DNA of 64,000 nt from Sabulicella rubraurantiaca (GTDB lineage Bacteria; Pseudomonadota; Alphaproteobacteria; Acetobacterales; Acetobacteraceae), in contig NZ_JAFEUU010000007.1 in the NCBI RefSeq assembly GCF_017355885.1, positions 1-64,000 of the forward strand. The letters run 5' to 3'. Each line of letters begins with the position of its first letter. The stretch's first letter is position 1. This document shows, in pieces, positions 50,631 to 60,516 of this stretch. A program made the position numbers and the translations under genes. The notes below the pieces were generated by a model, which made no database searches, was not told the origin of the DNA, and worked only from the letters and a program-made list of their open reading frames with translations.

Positions 50631-51659
50631 ATGGGGGGAGGGGGTTCGCCCGGCTGGCGTGCGCTGGCCGGGTTCTGGGGGGTTGTGCTGCTGGCGCTCG
50701 CGCTCACGGCCGCGACGCTTGCCTGGCTTGGTCCGCCCCCACCATCGCCAACCCCCGTGGCGGAGGCTGCTTCCGAGGCTGAGGCGGCGCCCCCGCCGGC
50801 CCAGCCCGCCCCGCAGCCGGTCCCAACGGCAAGCATCCCGTTAGGTTCGCTGCCGCCGCATGTGGACCCGGCGCTGGTGGAGCCCTCGCCCCATGGTCCG
50901 CTGCCGCGCATCGCCCCCGATGGGCGTGCCCCCATGCAGGCCTATGCGCGATCCTTCGACGGAGGGGATCGCCGGCCCCGCGTCGCGCTGATCATCGGCG
51001 GGCTGGGCATGAATGCCAGCCTGACCGAGCAGGCCATCGTCGCACTGCCGCAGGACGTGGCCCTGGCCTTCAGCCCTTATTCCCGCTTCGTGGAGCCGCT
51101 GATCGACCGCGCCCGCGAGCGCGGCTTCGAGACCTTGCTGGCCCTCCCCATGGAATCCGCCGGCTTCCCGATGCTGAGCGACCCGGGCGACCGCGGCCTG
51201 CTGACCGGCCTACCGCTCGGCGAGAACCTGTCGCGCCTCGAATGGCTGCTGGCCCGCTATCCGGGCCACGCCGGGGTGGTGGGGGCGCTCGGGCCGATGC
51301 GCGGCGAGCGCTTCGCTGCCATGGCCGAACCCTTCGGCGCGGTGCAGGCGGCGCTGGCCGGCCGTGGCCTCCTGTTCTTCGACGCCCGCCCCGGCGCCGC
51401 CGCGCCCACACGCGTCCCGGGGCGCAGCGTCGACATCGTGGTGGACGAACCGGCGACGCGGCCGCAGATCGAGGCGAATCTCGCGGCGCTGGAGCGCCTG
51501 GCGCGCGAGCGCGGCGCCGCGCTGGGCTATGTAGGCGATGCCTCGCCTGTCGCGGTTCAGGTGATTGCCAGCTGGGCGGGCGGGCTCGAAAGCCGTGGCC
51601 TCGTCCTCGCCCCGCCTTCGGTCCTGATCCGCATCCCTTCGCCTGGAGCCTCGCGATGA
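50631..51659 (+). CDS. Divergent polysaccharide deacetylase (YibQ-like)
   Basis: This is a 342-residue protein with one N-terminal helix (about 13-33) as signal anchor. A Pro/Ala-rich linker to about residue 100 precedes the divergent polysaccharide deacetylase domain (PRVALIIGGLGMNASLTEQAI, ETLLALPMESAGFP, VVGALGPMRGERF). In typical members the second Gly of the motif is Asp; here IIGGLG lacks that metal-binding Asp, so catalysis is doubtful. The family is almost always next to ctpA and envC in proteobacteria. Its TGA overlaps the rppH start. Confidence 0.88.
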   Translation: MGGGGSPGWRALAGFWGVVLLALALTAATLAWLGPPPPSPTPVAEAASEAEAAPPPAQPAPQPVPTASIPLGSLPPHVDPALVEPSPHGPLPRIAPDGRAPMQAYARSFDGGDRRPRVALIIGGLGMNASLTEQAIVALPQDVALAFSPYSRFVEPLIDRARERGFETLLALPMESAGFPMLSDPGDRGLLTGLPLGENLSRLEWLLARYPGHAGVVGALGPMRGERFAAMAEPFGAVQAALAGRGLLFFDARPGAAAPTRVPGRSVDIVVDEPATRPQIEANLAALERLARERGAALGYVGDASPVAVQVIASWAGGLESRGLVLAPPSVLIRIPSPGASR

Positions 51660-52138
51660 GTGCGCTGCCCTACCGCCCCAATGTGGGCGCCCTGCTGTTC
51701 AACCGCGCCGGGCAGGTTCTGGTCGCCCGCCGGGCCGACATGCCCAATGCCGAGGGCGCAGCCGGCGGCTGGCAGTTGCCCCAGGGCGGCATGGATGAGG
51801 GTGAGGACCCCGCCGTGGCCGTGATGCGCGAGATGGAGGAGGAGATCGGCACCCGCAACGCCGAGATCCTGGCCGAGCACCCGGAATGGCTGCTCTACGA
51901 CCTGCCGGCGGAGCTGATCGGCGTGGCGCTGGGCGGGCGGTATCGCGGCCAGAAGCAGAAATGGTTCGCGCTGCGCTTCCTCGGCACGGATGACGAGATC
52001 CGCCTGGACCTCGACCCGCATCCTGAATTCGACGCCTGGCGCTGGGCCGCCCTGTCGGATCTGCCCGCCCTGGCCGTGCCCTTCAAGCGCGCGATCTACG
52101 AGCGGCTGGCCCAGGATTTCGCGCGCTTCGCGGAATAA
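51656..52138 (+). CDS. rppH: RNA pyrophosphohydrolase
   Basis: This is a 160-residue Nudix hydrolase that removes pyrophosphate from the 5' end of mRNA and so starts decay. The Nudix box reads GGMDEGEDPAVAVMREMEEEIGT. The opening (YRPNVGALLFNRAGQVLVARR) and the WQLPQGG and QKQKWFALRF blocks are RppH-specific. The ATG at 51656 overlaps the preceding stop. The rnd stop codon is 1 nt away on the other strand. Confidence 0.95.
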   Translation: MSALPYRPNVGALLFNRAGQVLVARRADMPNAEGAAGGWQLPQGGMDEGEDPAVAVMREMEEEIGTRNAEILAEHPEWLLYDLPAELIGVALGGRYRGQKQKWFALRFLGTDDEIRLDLDPHPEFDAWRWAALSDLPALAVPFKRAIYERLAQDFARFAE

Positions 52139-52139
52139 G

Positions 52140-53294
52140 TCAGGCGGTGCGGATCAGCCGCACCCGACGCCCCGCCACGCCCAGGGCCAGCTTGCCGGAT
52201 TTCAGCGCCAGCGCATCCTCACCGAACACCTCGCGGCGCCAGCCGGACAAGCAGCGCAGATCGGGTTCGGATTCCGAGGCCAGGCGCTCCAGATCCTCGG
52301 AATCGGCCAGGAGGCGCGGGGCGACGTTGTGCGCCTCGCTTGCCGCTGCCAGCAGCACCTTCAGCAGGGAGACGAGCGCGGGCGAGGCCCCGGCGCCGCG
52401 ACGGCCTTCCAGCGGGGCAGGCAGCTCCCCCTCGGGCAGGCGCTTGGCGGCGGCGATGGCGGCCAGCAGCCCGGCCCCGGACTTGCCGCGCGCGAAGCCC
52501 TCGCTGACGCCGCGGATGCGGGCCAGCTGGTCTGGTGTCTCCGGGGCGCTGGCCGCCACTTCCGCCAGGGATTCGTCCTTCACCAGCCGCCCGCGCGGGA
52601 TGTCGATTCGCTGCGCCTCCGCCTCGCGCCAGGAGGCGGCGGCGCGCAGCACAGCCAGGAAGCGGCGGTTGTTGGATTTCGGGCGCAGGCGCTCCCAGGC
52701 CTCCTCCGGCTCGGTTACGTAACCCTTAGGGTCGAGCAGCGCATCCATCTCCTGCGCGACCCAGTCGAGCCGCCCTTCGGCCAGCAGCTTCTCCCGCAGC
52801 TTGCGGTAGACGACGCGCAGATGGATCACGTCGGCCGCGGCATAGGCAATCTGCGCCTCGGAAAGCGGCCGCGCCGACCAGTCGGAGAAGCGGTGCGCCT
52901 TGTCGATGGACTGCCCGGCCAGGGAGCGGACGAGGCTGTCATAGCTCGCCTGGTCGCCGAACCCGGCCACCATGGCGGCGATCTGCGTGTCGAAGATGGG
53001 GGCGGGGACGGCGCCGAAGCGCAGGAGGAAGATCTCCACATCCTGCCGCGCGGCGTGGAAGACCTTGATCACCGCCGGGTCGGCCAGGAGGTCACCCAGG
53101 GGGGCAAGGTCCATGCCCTCGGCCAGGGCGTCCACGACGGCGACTTCCTTCTCCCCGGCCACCTGCACGACGCAGAGCTCGGGGTAGTAGGTCCGTTCGC
53201 GCATGAACTCCGTGTCCACAGTCACGAAGGGTTCGGCGCGCAGGCGTTCGCACAGGGCGGCCAGTTCGGCCGCGTCGGTGATGAGGCGGGTCAT
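52140..53294 (-). CDS. rnd: Ribonuclease D
   Basis: This is a 384-residue 3'-5' exoribonuclease that trims tRNA and other stable RNA. The DEDD residues appear in [19 protein letters not shown] and [10 protein letters not shown], with the Tyr of the DEDDy subgroup. An HRDC domain follows at about 205-285, and a second HRDC-like part lies towards the C-terminus. The ATG at 53294 gives the family start ([14 protein letters not shown]). It is divergent from aspS with about 100 bp between them. Confidence 0.95.
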   Translation of the reverse strand: MTRLITDAAELAALCERLRAEPFVTVDTEFMRERTYYPELCVVQVAGEKEVAVVDALAEGMDLAPLGDLLADPAVIKVFHAARQDVEIFLLRFGAVPAPIFDTQIAAMVAGFGDQASYDSLVRSLAGQSIDKAHRFSDWSARPLSEAQIAYAAADVIHLRVVYRKLREKLLAEGRLDWVAQEMDALLDPKGYVTEPEEAWERLRPKSNNRRFLAVLRAAASWREAEAQRIDIPRGRLVKDESLAEVAASAPETPDQLARIRGVSEGFARGKSGAGLLAAIAAAKRLPEGELPAPLEGRRGAGASPALVSLLKVLLAAASEAHNVAPRLLADSEDLERLASESEPDLRCLSGWRREVFGEDALALKSGKLALGVAGRRVRLIRTA

Positions 53295-53392
53295 GTCGGC
53301 CTCTTTTGGCAGCAATCCCCGGCCATGCAAGGCCGCACCTTGACAGGCGCGGCCCTGGCCTCCCTATGCGGGCCGGTTTCCGAGGACGCCCG

Positions 53393-55186
53393 ATGCACGC
53401 CTATCGCACCCACCATTGCGCCCAGCTCCGTGCCGCCGATGCCGGCACGACCGCCCGCCTGTCCGGCTGGGTGCATCGCAAGCGCGACCATGGCGGGCTG
53501 CTCTTCATCGACCTGCGCGACCACCATGGCGTCACGCAATGCGTCGTCCCGGCCGGCTCGCCGGTCTTCGCCGCCGCCGACCGGCTACGGCCGGAAAGCG
53601 TCGTCACGGTCACGGGCGAGGTGGTGGCGCGCGAGGGCTCGACGGTGAATGACCGCCTGCCCACCGGCGCGATCGAGCTGCGGGTGAAGGAACTCTCGGT
53701 CCAGTCCGAGGCGCAGGTCCTGCCCATCCAGGTGGCGGGCGAGGCCGAGTTCCCCGAGGATCTCCGCCTTCGCTACCGCTTCCTCGACCTGCGGCGGGAG
53801 AAGCCGCACCGCAACCTGATGCTGCGCTCCTCCGTCATCGCCTCCATCCGGCGACGCATGATCGAGCAGGGCTTCATCGAGTTCCAGACGCCTATCCTGA
53901 CGGCCAGCAGCCCCGAGGGCGCGCGGGACTTCCTGGTGCCGGCGCGGCTGCATCCGGGCAAGTTCTACGCGCTCCCGCAGGCGCCCCAGCAATTCAAGCA
54001 GCTCTGCATGGTCGCGGGCTTCGACCGCTACTTCCAGATCGCCCCCTGCTTCCGCGACGAGGCGAGCCGCGCCGACCGCTCGCCGGGCGAGTTCTACCAG
54101 CTCGACTTCGAGATGAGCTTCGTGACGCAGGAGGACGTGTTCGCCGCCATCGAGCCGGTGCTGCACGGCGTCTTCGAGGAATTCGCCGACTGGACCGGCA
54201 CGAAGCGCGCCGTCACCCCCGCGCCCTTCCCGCGCATCCCCTTCGACCAGGCGATGCTGGAATTCGGCTCGGACAAGCCGGATTTGCGAAACCCGCTGCG
54301 CATCGCCGACGTGACTTCGCATTTCGCCGGGTCGTCCTTCGGACTCTTCGCGAAGATCGCGGCCTCGGGCGGCGTCATCCGCGCCATCCCGGCGCCGGGG
54401 GCCGGGTCGCAGCCACGCCGCTTCTTCGACCAGCTCAATGAATGGGCCCGGAGCGAGGGTGCGGGTGGCCTCGGCTACATCACCTTCGAGAATGGCGCCG
54501 CGGCCGGCCCCATCGCCAAGAACCTGGAGGCCGAGCGCGCCCTGGCGCTGCGGGACCAGATGGGGCTGAAGGACGGCGACGCGGTGTTCTTCGCCGCGGG
54601 CAAGGAGGCGGATGCCGCCAAGCTGGCCGGCAAGGCCCGCACCCGCATCGGCAACGAGCTGGGGCTGGTGGAGAAGGATGCCTACCGCTTCTGCTGGGTG
54701 ACCGACTTCCCGATGTACGAGCTGAACGAGGAGACGGGGCAGATCGACTTCAGCCACAACCCCTTCTCCATGCCGCAGGGGGAGCTGGAGGCGCTGAACA
54801 CGCAGGACCCGCTCTCCATCAAGGCCTATCAGTACGACATCGTCTGCAACGGCATCGAGCTGTCCTCCGGCGCCATCCGCAACCACCGGCCGGACATCAT
54901 GCTCCGCGCCTTCGAGATCGCCGGCTATGGCGCCGAGGTGGTGGAGGCGCGATTCGGCGGCATGCTCAACGCCTTCCGCTACGGCGCCCCGCCGCACGGT
55001 GGCTCCGCGCCGGGCATCGACCGCATCGTCATGCTGCTGGCCGACGAGCCGAATATCCGCGAGGTCATCCTCTTCCCGATGAACCAGCAGGCCGAGGATC
55101 TGATGATGGGCGCCCCGGCCGAGGTGGAGGAGGCGCGGCTGAAGGAACTTTCCCTGAAGGTCGTCCTGCCGCCTGCGAAAAAGTAA
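53393..55186 (+). CDS. aspS: Aspartate--tRNA ligase
   Basis: This is a 597-residue class II aminoacyl-tRNA synthetase. The N-terminal OB fold ([25 protein letters not shown]) binds the anticodon. Motif 2 is [24 protein letters not shown], a bacterial GAD insertion follows, and motif 3 is [17 protein letters not shown]. The ATG at 53393 matches the family start (MHAYRTHHC). Whether the enzyme also charges tRNA(Asn), as is common in Acetobacteraceae, cannot be told from this window. Confidence 0.98.
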   Translation: MHAYRTHHCAQLRAADAGTTARLSGWVHRKRDHGGLLFIDLRDHHGVTQCVVPAGSPVFAAADRLRPESVVTVTGEVVAREGSTVNDRLPTGAIELRVKELSVQSEAQVLPIQVAGEAEFPEDLRLRYRFLDLRREKPHRNLMLRSSVIASIRRRMIEQGFIEFQTPILTASSPEGARDFLVPARLHPGKFYALPQAPQQFKQLCMVAGFDRYFQIAPCFRDEASRADRSPGEFYQLDFEMSFVTQEDVFAAIEPVLHGVFEEFADWTGTKRAVTPAPFPRIPFDQAMLEFGSDKPDLRNPLRIADVTSHFAGSSFGLFAKIAASGGVIRAIPAPGAGSQPRRFFDQLNEWARSEGAGGLGYITFENGAAAGPIAKNLEAERALALRDQMGLKDGDAVFFAAGKEADAAKLAGKARTRIGNELGLVEKDAYRFCWVTDFPMYELNEETGQIDFSHNPFSMPQGELEALNTQDPLSIKAYQYDIVCNGIELSSGAIRNHRPDIMLRAFEIAGYGAEVVEARFGGMLNAFRYGAPPHGGSAPGIDRIVMLLADEPNIREVILFPMNQQAEDLMMGAPAEVEEARLKELSLKVVLPPAKK

Positions 55187-55233
55187 GGAAAGGCATGGGT
55201 GCGGCCGGGCGGGGAAGTCCCTAGATTGCCCCC

Positions 55234-56061
55234 ATGATGCGCCGCACCCTCCTCGCCGCCGCCGCGGCCCTTTCCTTTGCCCTTCCGGCCGCCCCCCAGG
55301 CTTGGGCCGCGCCCGAGCCGGGCCATGAGGCCATGCTGGCCCACCGGGCCGCCTATCGCCTGTCCCTGGACACGGCGCGTGACACCTCCTCCGTCACCCA
55401 GGCCCGGGGTGTGATGCTGTTCGAGGTGGTGGACGCCTGTGATGCCTGGGCGGCGCGGCAGCGCTTCTCCCTGGTGCTGACCGACCGCGACGGCAATACG
55501 GTCGAGACCTCCTCCGACTACTCGACGCTGGAAGCCAAGGATGGTTCGACGCTTCGCTTCTCGCTCACGCAGATGACGGAAGGGGCCGTGACCTCCCGCG
55601 TGTCGGGCGAGGCGCGGGCGACGCCGGAGGGCGGCCGCATCCGCTATTCCGACCCGACGCCGCGCGAGGATGCGCTGCCCCAGGGCACGCTGTTTCCCAT
55701 GATCCACACTATCCGTGCCCTGGCCGCGGCGCGGGCCGGACAGCGCATCCTGGCCGTGCCGCTCTTCGACGGGACCAGCGCGGACGGTGCGCAGGACACC
55801 ACCACGGTGATGACCGGCCCCTGGCAGGACGGGCAGGCGAACGCCGCCTTCCCGGCTCTGTCGAACCAGGGCAGCGTCCGGATGCGGATCGCCTTCTTCG
55901 ACCGCGCCCCTGGTTCCCAGACGGGCGCCGGCACGCCGGATTACGAGGTCAGCCTGCGCTACTTCGCCAATGGCGTCGCCGATGACCTGAAGATGGATTT
56001 CGGCGACTTCGTCGTGAACGGCACGCTGGGCGAGCTGGAAGCCGTCCCCTCGCCCTGCTGA
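55234..56061 (+). CDS. eipB: EipB-family (DUF1849) periplasmic protein
   Basis: This is a 275-residue secreted protein. The signal peptide cleaves near AWA-AP. The mature beta-spiral domain begins LAHRAAYRLSLDTARD, as in EipB, a Brucella envelope-integrity factor. Two cysteines remain: one in VVDACDAW and one as the last residue, matching the disulfide that links the two ends in EipB. The role is in envelope stability; the biochemical function is unknown. It follows aspS by about 47 nt on the same strand. Confidence 0.88.
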   Translation: MMRRTLLAAAAALSFALPAAPQAWAAPEPGHEAMLAHRAAYRLSLDTARDTSSVTQARGVMLFEVVDACDAWAARQRFSLVLTDRDGNTVETSSDYSTLEAKDGSTLRFSLTQMTEGAVTSRVSGEARATPEGGRIRYSDPTPREDALPQGTLFPMIHTIRALAAARAGQRILAVPLFDGTSADGAQDTTTVMTGPWQDGQANAAFPALSNQGSVRMRIAFFDRAPGSQTGAGTPDYEVSLRYFANGVADDLKMDFGDFVVNGTLGELEAVPSPC

Positions 56062-56073
56062 GGGGCAGCCCCC

Positions 56074-56775
56074 TCAGACCAGATATTCCACCAGGAACTC
56101 GGCGGTGCGGCCATTGGCGATGGTGGCCGCCCGCGCATCCCAGGCATGGCCGCCCATCCGGGCGAAGGCGTGGTCCACGCCCGGATAGACATGCGCCGTG
56201 ACCTTGGAGTTGCCGGACAGGCCGGACAGGATCTTGGCCTGCGCCTCAGGCGGGACGAACTTGTCCTTCTCGGCGATGTGCATCAGCAGGGGGCCGCGGA
56301 TCTGCTTTGCCTCGTCCAGCAAATTCTCGAGCCCGACGCCGTAATAGCTGACGTTGCAATCCGCGTCGGTGTGGCAGGCGGCCTTGAAGGCCATGCGCCC
56401 GCCCAGGCAGAATCCCATGGTGCCGACTTTGCCATTGGCGCCCTGCATTCCGCGCACGGCGTTGATGGCGGTCTGGATGTCGGCCAAGCCCTTTTCCTGG
56501 TCGAAGCCGTTCATCAGCGCAAAGGCGCGCTCCCACTGCGCCTGGCCCTTGTCGGGGTCCAGCTGCACGCCCGGCTCCTGCCGCCAGAACAGGTCGGGCG
56601 CCACGGCGATGAAGCCCATATCGGCCACCCAGTCGCACAGGGCGCGCATGTTGGCGTTCACCCCGAAGATCTCCTGGATCAGTACCACCGCGCCGGCGGG
56701 CGTCGCCTTTGGCATGACGACATGGCTGGCAAAGCGCCCGGAGCCATCGGCGGCGTCCAGCGTGATCTCGGGCAT
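56074..56775 (-). CDS. Dienelactone hydrolase family protein
   Basis: This is a 233-residue alpha/beta hydrolase. The triad is Cys in GFCLGG, Asp in EKDKFVPP and His in GVDHAFA, as in dienelactone hydrolases, and the QEIFGVN loop with its Glu is present. There is no signal peptide, so it acts in the cytoplasm on lactone or ester substrates of aromatic breakdown. It stands alone, convergent with eipB and divergent from the flavin reductase gene. Confidence 0.93.
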   Translation of the reverse strand: MPEITLDAADGSGRFASHVVMPKATPAGAVVLIQEIFGVNANMRALCDWVADMGFIAVAPDLFWRQEPGVQLDPDKGQAQWERAFALMNGFDQEKGLADIQTAINAVRGMQGANGKVGTMGFCLGGRMAFKAACHTDADCNVSYYGVGLENLLDEAKQIRGPLLMHIAEKDKFVPPEAQAKILSGLSGNSKVTAHVYPGVDHAFARMGGHAWDARAATIANGRTAEFLVEYLV

Positions 56776-56947
56776 GCGGTTTCTCCCTGGCGGTTGGTTC
56801 GCTCCCTTCCATCTAAAGGCGGATGGGGCGGCGCGCCAATGCTTGCCGCCCTCGCCCAGCGCGCGAAATGGCGCGGGGGCCGATGGACCTCGAGGCGCGG
56901 AGGCGCGACAGTCTGCGGAGCGCCCCGCCCTCGCAAGGAGCCCAGTG

Positions 56948-57442
56948 ATGCCCGTCCCCCGTCAGGAATTCCGCAATGCCATGGCCCGGCTGGGGGCGGC
57001 GGTGAATGTCGTCACCACGGATGGCGAGGGCGGGCGGGCCGGATTTACGGCCTCCGCCGTGTGCTCCGTCACCGACCAGCCGCCGACGCTGCTGGTCTGC
57101 CTGAACCGCGCTGCCTCCTCCAACGCCGTGTTCCTGCGCAACATGGTGCTGTGCGTGAACACGCTCTCCGCCACGCAGCGCGACCTGTCGGAGATCTTTG
57201 CCGGGCTGACCGGCGCGGAAGGCACGGCACGATTCGAGGCAGGCCAGTGGGGCCACCTCGTCACCGGCGCGCCGGTCCTGGAAGGGGCGATGGTGAATTT
57301 CGACTGCCGCATCCGCGAGGTGCTGGTGAAGGGCACGCACAGCGTCCTCTTCGCAGAGATCGAGGCAATCCGGCAGGGCGATCCGGGTCCCGCCCTGGTG
57401 TATTTCGACCGCGCCTACCACGCCATCGGCGCGCAGGGCTGA
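56948..57442 (+). CDS. Flavin reductase family protein
   Basis: This is a 164-residue flavin-binding split-barrel protein of the HpaC/RutF type. [19 protein letters not shown], then [24 protein letters not shown] and the C-terminal [15 protein letters not shown] are family marks. It would reduce FMN or FAD with NAD(P)H for a partner monooxygenase. A luciferase-fold monooxygenase lies at 26141-27484, but there is no evidence that they work together. The ATG at 56948 is the only start fitting the family; the long frame upstream is antisense to the hydrolase gene. Confidence 0.92.
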   Translation: MPVPRQEFRNAMARLGAAVNVVTTDGEGGRAGFTASAVCSVTDQPPTLLVCLNRAASSNAVFLRNMVLCVNTLSATQRDLSEIFAGLTGAEGTARFEAGQWGHLVTGAPVLEGAMVNFDCRIREVLVKGTHSVLFAEIEAIRQGDPGPALVYFDRAYHAIGAQG

Positions 57443-57449
57443 GCCCCCG

Positions 57450-59003
57450 CTACCACTCGCCGTAGAACACCCCGGCCGCCTTGTGGCGGTCGGTGCGGAA
57501 CTCCGCCTCCGCCCAGGTCAGTGTGGTGCGGCACTTCAGCCGGCTGGCCCAGTCCCACAGCGCCTCGCGCATCCGCGCCCGCACCGCCTCGTGCTCGGGC
57601 GCGCGGCCAAGGTCGTGGAACTCCTCAGTGTCGGCGCGCAGGTCGAACAATTGCGCCGGCATGCCGGACGTCCAGTGGACGTATTTCCAGTCGCGGTCAC
57701 GGATCATGAAGGCGCGGTGCTGGCCGGTGGGCAGACCCAGCCGCCGCCGCGCGCCCCGAAAGGTCCAGTCCAGCTCGCTGATCGCGTAGCCGCGCCATTC
57801 CGGAGGCGCCTCGCCACGCAGCAGCGGCAGCAGGGAGCGGCCTTCCAGCACGTGCTCCGCGGGCGGCAGGCCTAGCGCGTTCAGGATGGTGGGAGCGATG
57901 TCGACCGCCTCCACGAAGCGCTCCTCCACGCGCCCTGACACGCCGCCGGGCAGGGCGAGGATCATCGGGATGCGCTGGATGCAGTCGTGGAACAGTTCCT
58001 TCTCGCCGAGCCAATGGTCGCCCAGGTAGTCGCCATGGTCGGAGGTGAAGACGACCAGCGTGTCCTCCCAGCGTCCCATCCGCTCCAGCAAGGCCCAGAC
58101 GCGGCCGAGATGCGCATCCAGCTGCGCGATCAGCCCCTGATAGGTGGGGCGCACGGCGGCGATGCAGTCGTCGCGCTGGAAGCTCTTCGCCACCTCTTCC
58201 GCCTGGAATTCGCGCAGCACGGGGTGGGCGTCCGGGCCGCGCTCCGCCTTGTGGCGCTGGACGGGCAGGGTTTCCTCCGGCCCGTACATCGCGTGATAGG
58301 GGGCGGGGGCGATGTAGGGCCAGTGCGGCTTCACGTAGGAAAGATGGAGCACCCAGGGCTCCTCGCCCTGCTCCTCAATGAAGCGCAGCGCCATGTCGGT
58401 GGTGTAGGCGGTCTCGCTGTGCTCCTCCGCCACGCGGGCGGGCAGGCGGGCGTTGCGCATCTTCCACCCGTTCCGGACGCTGCCATCCGGCGCCGTCACG
58501 GCGATGACGTGGTCAGTCCAAGGGTCGGCGCTGTCGTAGCCCTGGCGTCGCAGCCAATGGGCATAGGCGCTGTCCGTCTCAGCGTGGTGGCCGTCATGGC
58601 GGTCCACCAGCGTGAACCAGCCTTCGCGCAGCAGCACCGCCAGCTCGTCCTGCCCATCGAGCAGCAGGCGCTTCATGCCATGCGCGTCGGGCAGCATGTG
58701 CGTCTTTCCGGCCAGCGCCAGGGCGCGCCCCGATTCTCGCAGGTGCCAGCCCAGCGTGACCTCGCCCACCGAGAGCGGCACGCGGTTATGCGTCGCCCCG
58801 TGCGAGGCGACGTAGCGGCCGGTGTAGAAGCTCATCCGGCTCGGGCCACAAATGCCCGACTGCACATAGGCCTGGTTGAAGCGCACGCCGCGCGCCGCCA
58901 GCGCATCGATGTTGGGCGTCCGAAGGAAGGGGTGCCCTGCGCAGCCCAGATGGTCCCAGCGCAGCTGGTCGCACATGATGAAGAGCACGTTCCGCACGGC
59001 CAT
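57450..59003 (-). CDS. Sulfatase-family hydrolase
   Basis: This is a 517-residue enzyme of the alkaline phosphatase/sulfatase superfamily. The N-terminal block NVLFIMCDQLRWDHLGCAGHPFLRTPNID holds the first metal ligands. ICGPSRMSFYTGRY provides the CxPSR signature whose Cys is converted to formylglycine. VVFTSDHGDYLGDHWLGEKELFHD supplies further metal and substrate residues. There is no signal peptide, so it is probably cytoplasmic. The substrate may be a sulfate, phosphonate or phosphodiester. No formylglycine-generating enzyme is in the window. Confidence 0.92.
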   Translation of the reverse strand: MAVRNVLFIMCDQLRWDHLGCAGHPFLRTPNIDALAARGVRFNQAYVQSGICGPSRMSFYTGRYVASHGATHNRVPLSVGEVTLGWHLRESGRALALAGKTHMLPDAHGMKRLLLDGQDELAVLLREGWFTLVDRHDGHHAETDSAYAHWLRRQGYDSADPWTDHVIAVTAPDGSVRNGWKMRNARLPARVAEEHSETAYTTDMALRFIEEQGEEPWVLHLSYVKPHWPYIAPAPYHAMYGPEETLPVQRHKAERGPDAHPVLREFQAEEVAKSFQRDDCIAAVRPTYQGLIAQLDAHLGRVWALLERMGRWEDTLVVFTSDHGDYLGDHWLGEKELFHDCIQRIPMILALPGGVSGRVEERFVEAVDIAPTILNALGLPPAEHVLEGRSLLPLLRGEAPPEWRGYAISELDWTFRGARRRLGLPTGQHRAFMIRDRDWKYVHWTSGMPAQLFDLRADTEEFHDLGRAPEHEAVRARMREALWDWASRLKCRTTLTWAEAEFRTDRHKAAGVFYGEW

Positions 59004-59059
59004 TGGCGCTTCCCTCGGATGGGGCAATCCTAGCGCCAATCATCCAGGAGGACGACGCC

Positions 59060-59608
59060 ATGCCCCGCTTCACCGAACTCACCCCCGAGACCATGACCGA
59101 CCACCAGAAGCAGGTGGCGGATCGCATCGCCGGCGGCGCCCGCGCCGGGGTGAAGGGGCCGTTCCCGGCCTGGCTGCACGCGCCGGAGCTGGCGGACCGG
59201 ATGCAGGCGGTGGGGCGCTACATACGCTGGGAAACCAGCTTCCCTGCGCGGCTCTCCGAACTCGCCATCCTGGTCACCGCCGCGCGGTGGAAGGCGCGCT
59301 ACGAGTGGTATGCGCATCACAAATTCGCGATGGAGGGCGGGCTGCGCCCCGAGATCGCCGAGGCGATCCGCGTGGGCCAGACGCCCAGCGGCCTGGCGGA
59401 GGACGAAGCGGCGGTCTACGCCTTCGCCCGGGAATTGAACGACACGGGCAACGTGTCCGACGCGACCTTCAACCGCGCCAAATCCCTGTTCGGCGAGCGT
59501 GGCTGCGCCGAACTCCTGGCCACCTGCGGCTACTACACCGCCGTCGGCTTCACGCTGAACGTCGCGGCCGTGCCGCTGCCCGCGGGCGAGCCCGACCCCT
59601 TCGGCTGA
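59060..59608 (+). CDS. Carboxymuconolactone decarboxylase-like protein
   Basis: This is a 182-residue AhpD-like all-helical protein. The core ETSFPARLSELAILVTAARWKARYEWYAHHKFAMEGG follows the carboxymuconolactone decarboxylase pattern, including the His-rich helix. It lacks the CxxC of AhpD peroxidases, so a lyase-like or unknown role is more likely. AGGAGG precedes the ATG at 59060 by 8 nt. It is divergent from the sulfatase gene and convergent with mmsB. Confidence 0.9.
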   Translation: MPRFTELTPETMTDHQKQVADRIAGGARAGVKGPFPAWLHAPELADRMQAVGRYIRWETSFPARLSELAILVTAARWKARYEWYAHHKFAMEGGLRPEIAEAIRVGQTPSGLAEDEAAVYAFARELNDTGNVSDATFNRAKSLFGERGCAELLATCGYYTAVGFTLNVAAVPLPAGEPDPFG

Positions 59609-60481
59609 TCAGGGTCGTCCGCGCAGCATCTCGATGATGCCGGAAAAGTCGCGCCCCGCCCCGCCTTCGCTGGCGAAGCGCTCAAAGAGGGCGAGGGCGG
59701 CGGCGCCGAGCGGCGTCTCCGCCCCCGATTCGCGCGCCGCCTCCTGCGACAGGCCGAGGTCCTTCAACATCAGCGCGGTGGCGAAGCCGGGAGTGTAGCC
59801 GCGATTGGCCGGGCTGCCCGGCACCGGCCCGGGCACGGGGCAGTAGGTGGTCAGCGACCAACACTGGCCGGAGGACTTGCTCGACACCTCGAACAGCGCC
59901 TCGTGCGACAGGCCGAGCTTCTCGGCCAGGGCGAAGGCCTCACAGGTGCCGATCATGCTGATGGCGAGCAGCATGTTGTTGCACAGCTTCGCCGCCTGCC
60001 CGGCGCCCGGCCCGCCGCAATGCACGATCGTCTTGCCCATGGCCTCGAGAATAGGGCGGGCGGCGGCGAAATCCGCCTCGGCGCCGCCAACCATGAAAGT
60101 GAGTGTCGCATTCTCCGCGCCCATCGTGCCGCCGCTCACCGGCGCATCCAGCATCCGCGCGCCCGAGGCGACCTCGCGTGCCGTGGCGACGTCGATGGTG
60201 GAGCAGTCGATCCGGATGGCGTTCCCCGACGCCTCGGCCAAGCCGCCGTCGCCCAGCCAAGCATCACGCACGTGACGTCCAGCGGGCAGCATGGTGATGA
60301 CGAAATCCGCGCCCCGCGCTGCTTCCGCCCCCGAGGCGGCGCGACGGACGCCGCCGGATTCGACCGCTGCCATGGCCGCCTCGCTCAGGTCGAAGCCATG
60401 CACCTCGTGCCCGGCCTTCGCAAGGTTGCGCGCCATCGGCGCGCCCATGTTGCCCAGCCCAATGAATCCGATGCGTGCCAT
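59609..60481 (-). CDS. mmsB: 3-hydroxyisobutyrate dehydrogenase
   Basis: This is a 290-residue NAD-dependent beta-hydroxyacid dehydrogenase of valine breakdown. The Rossmann start is IGFIGLGNMGAPMA. DAPVSGGTMGAENATL is the substrate loop, and the catalytic Lys is in GPGAGQAAKLCNNM. CPVPGPVPGSPANRGYTPGF near residue 215 is characteristic of true MmsB rather than other family members. Other valine-pathway genes are not adjacent. It is cytoplasmic. Confidence 0.93.
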   Translation of the reverse strand: MARIGFIGLGNMGAPMARNLAKAGHEVHGFDLSEAAMAAVESGGVRRAASGAEAARGADFVITMLPAGRHVRDAWLGDGGLAEASGNAIRIDCSTIDVATAREVASGARMLDAPVSGGTMGAENATLTFMVGGAEADFAAARPILEAMGKTIVHCGGPGAGQAAKLCNNMLLAISMIGTCEAFALAEKLGLSHEALFEVSSKSSGQCWSLTTYCPVPGPVPGSPANRGYTPGFATALMLKDLGLSQEAARESGAETPLGAAALALFERFASEGGAGRDFSGIIEMLRGRP

Positions 60482-60516
60482 CTCTTCCTCCCTGTCCCGC
60501 GAGGCTATCGGCGCCG

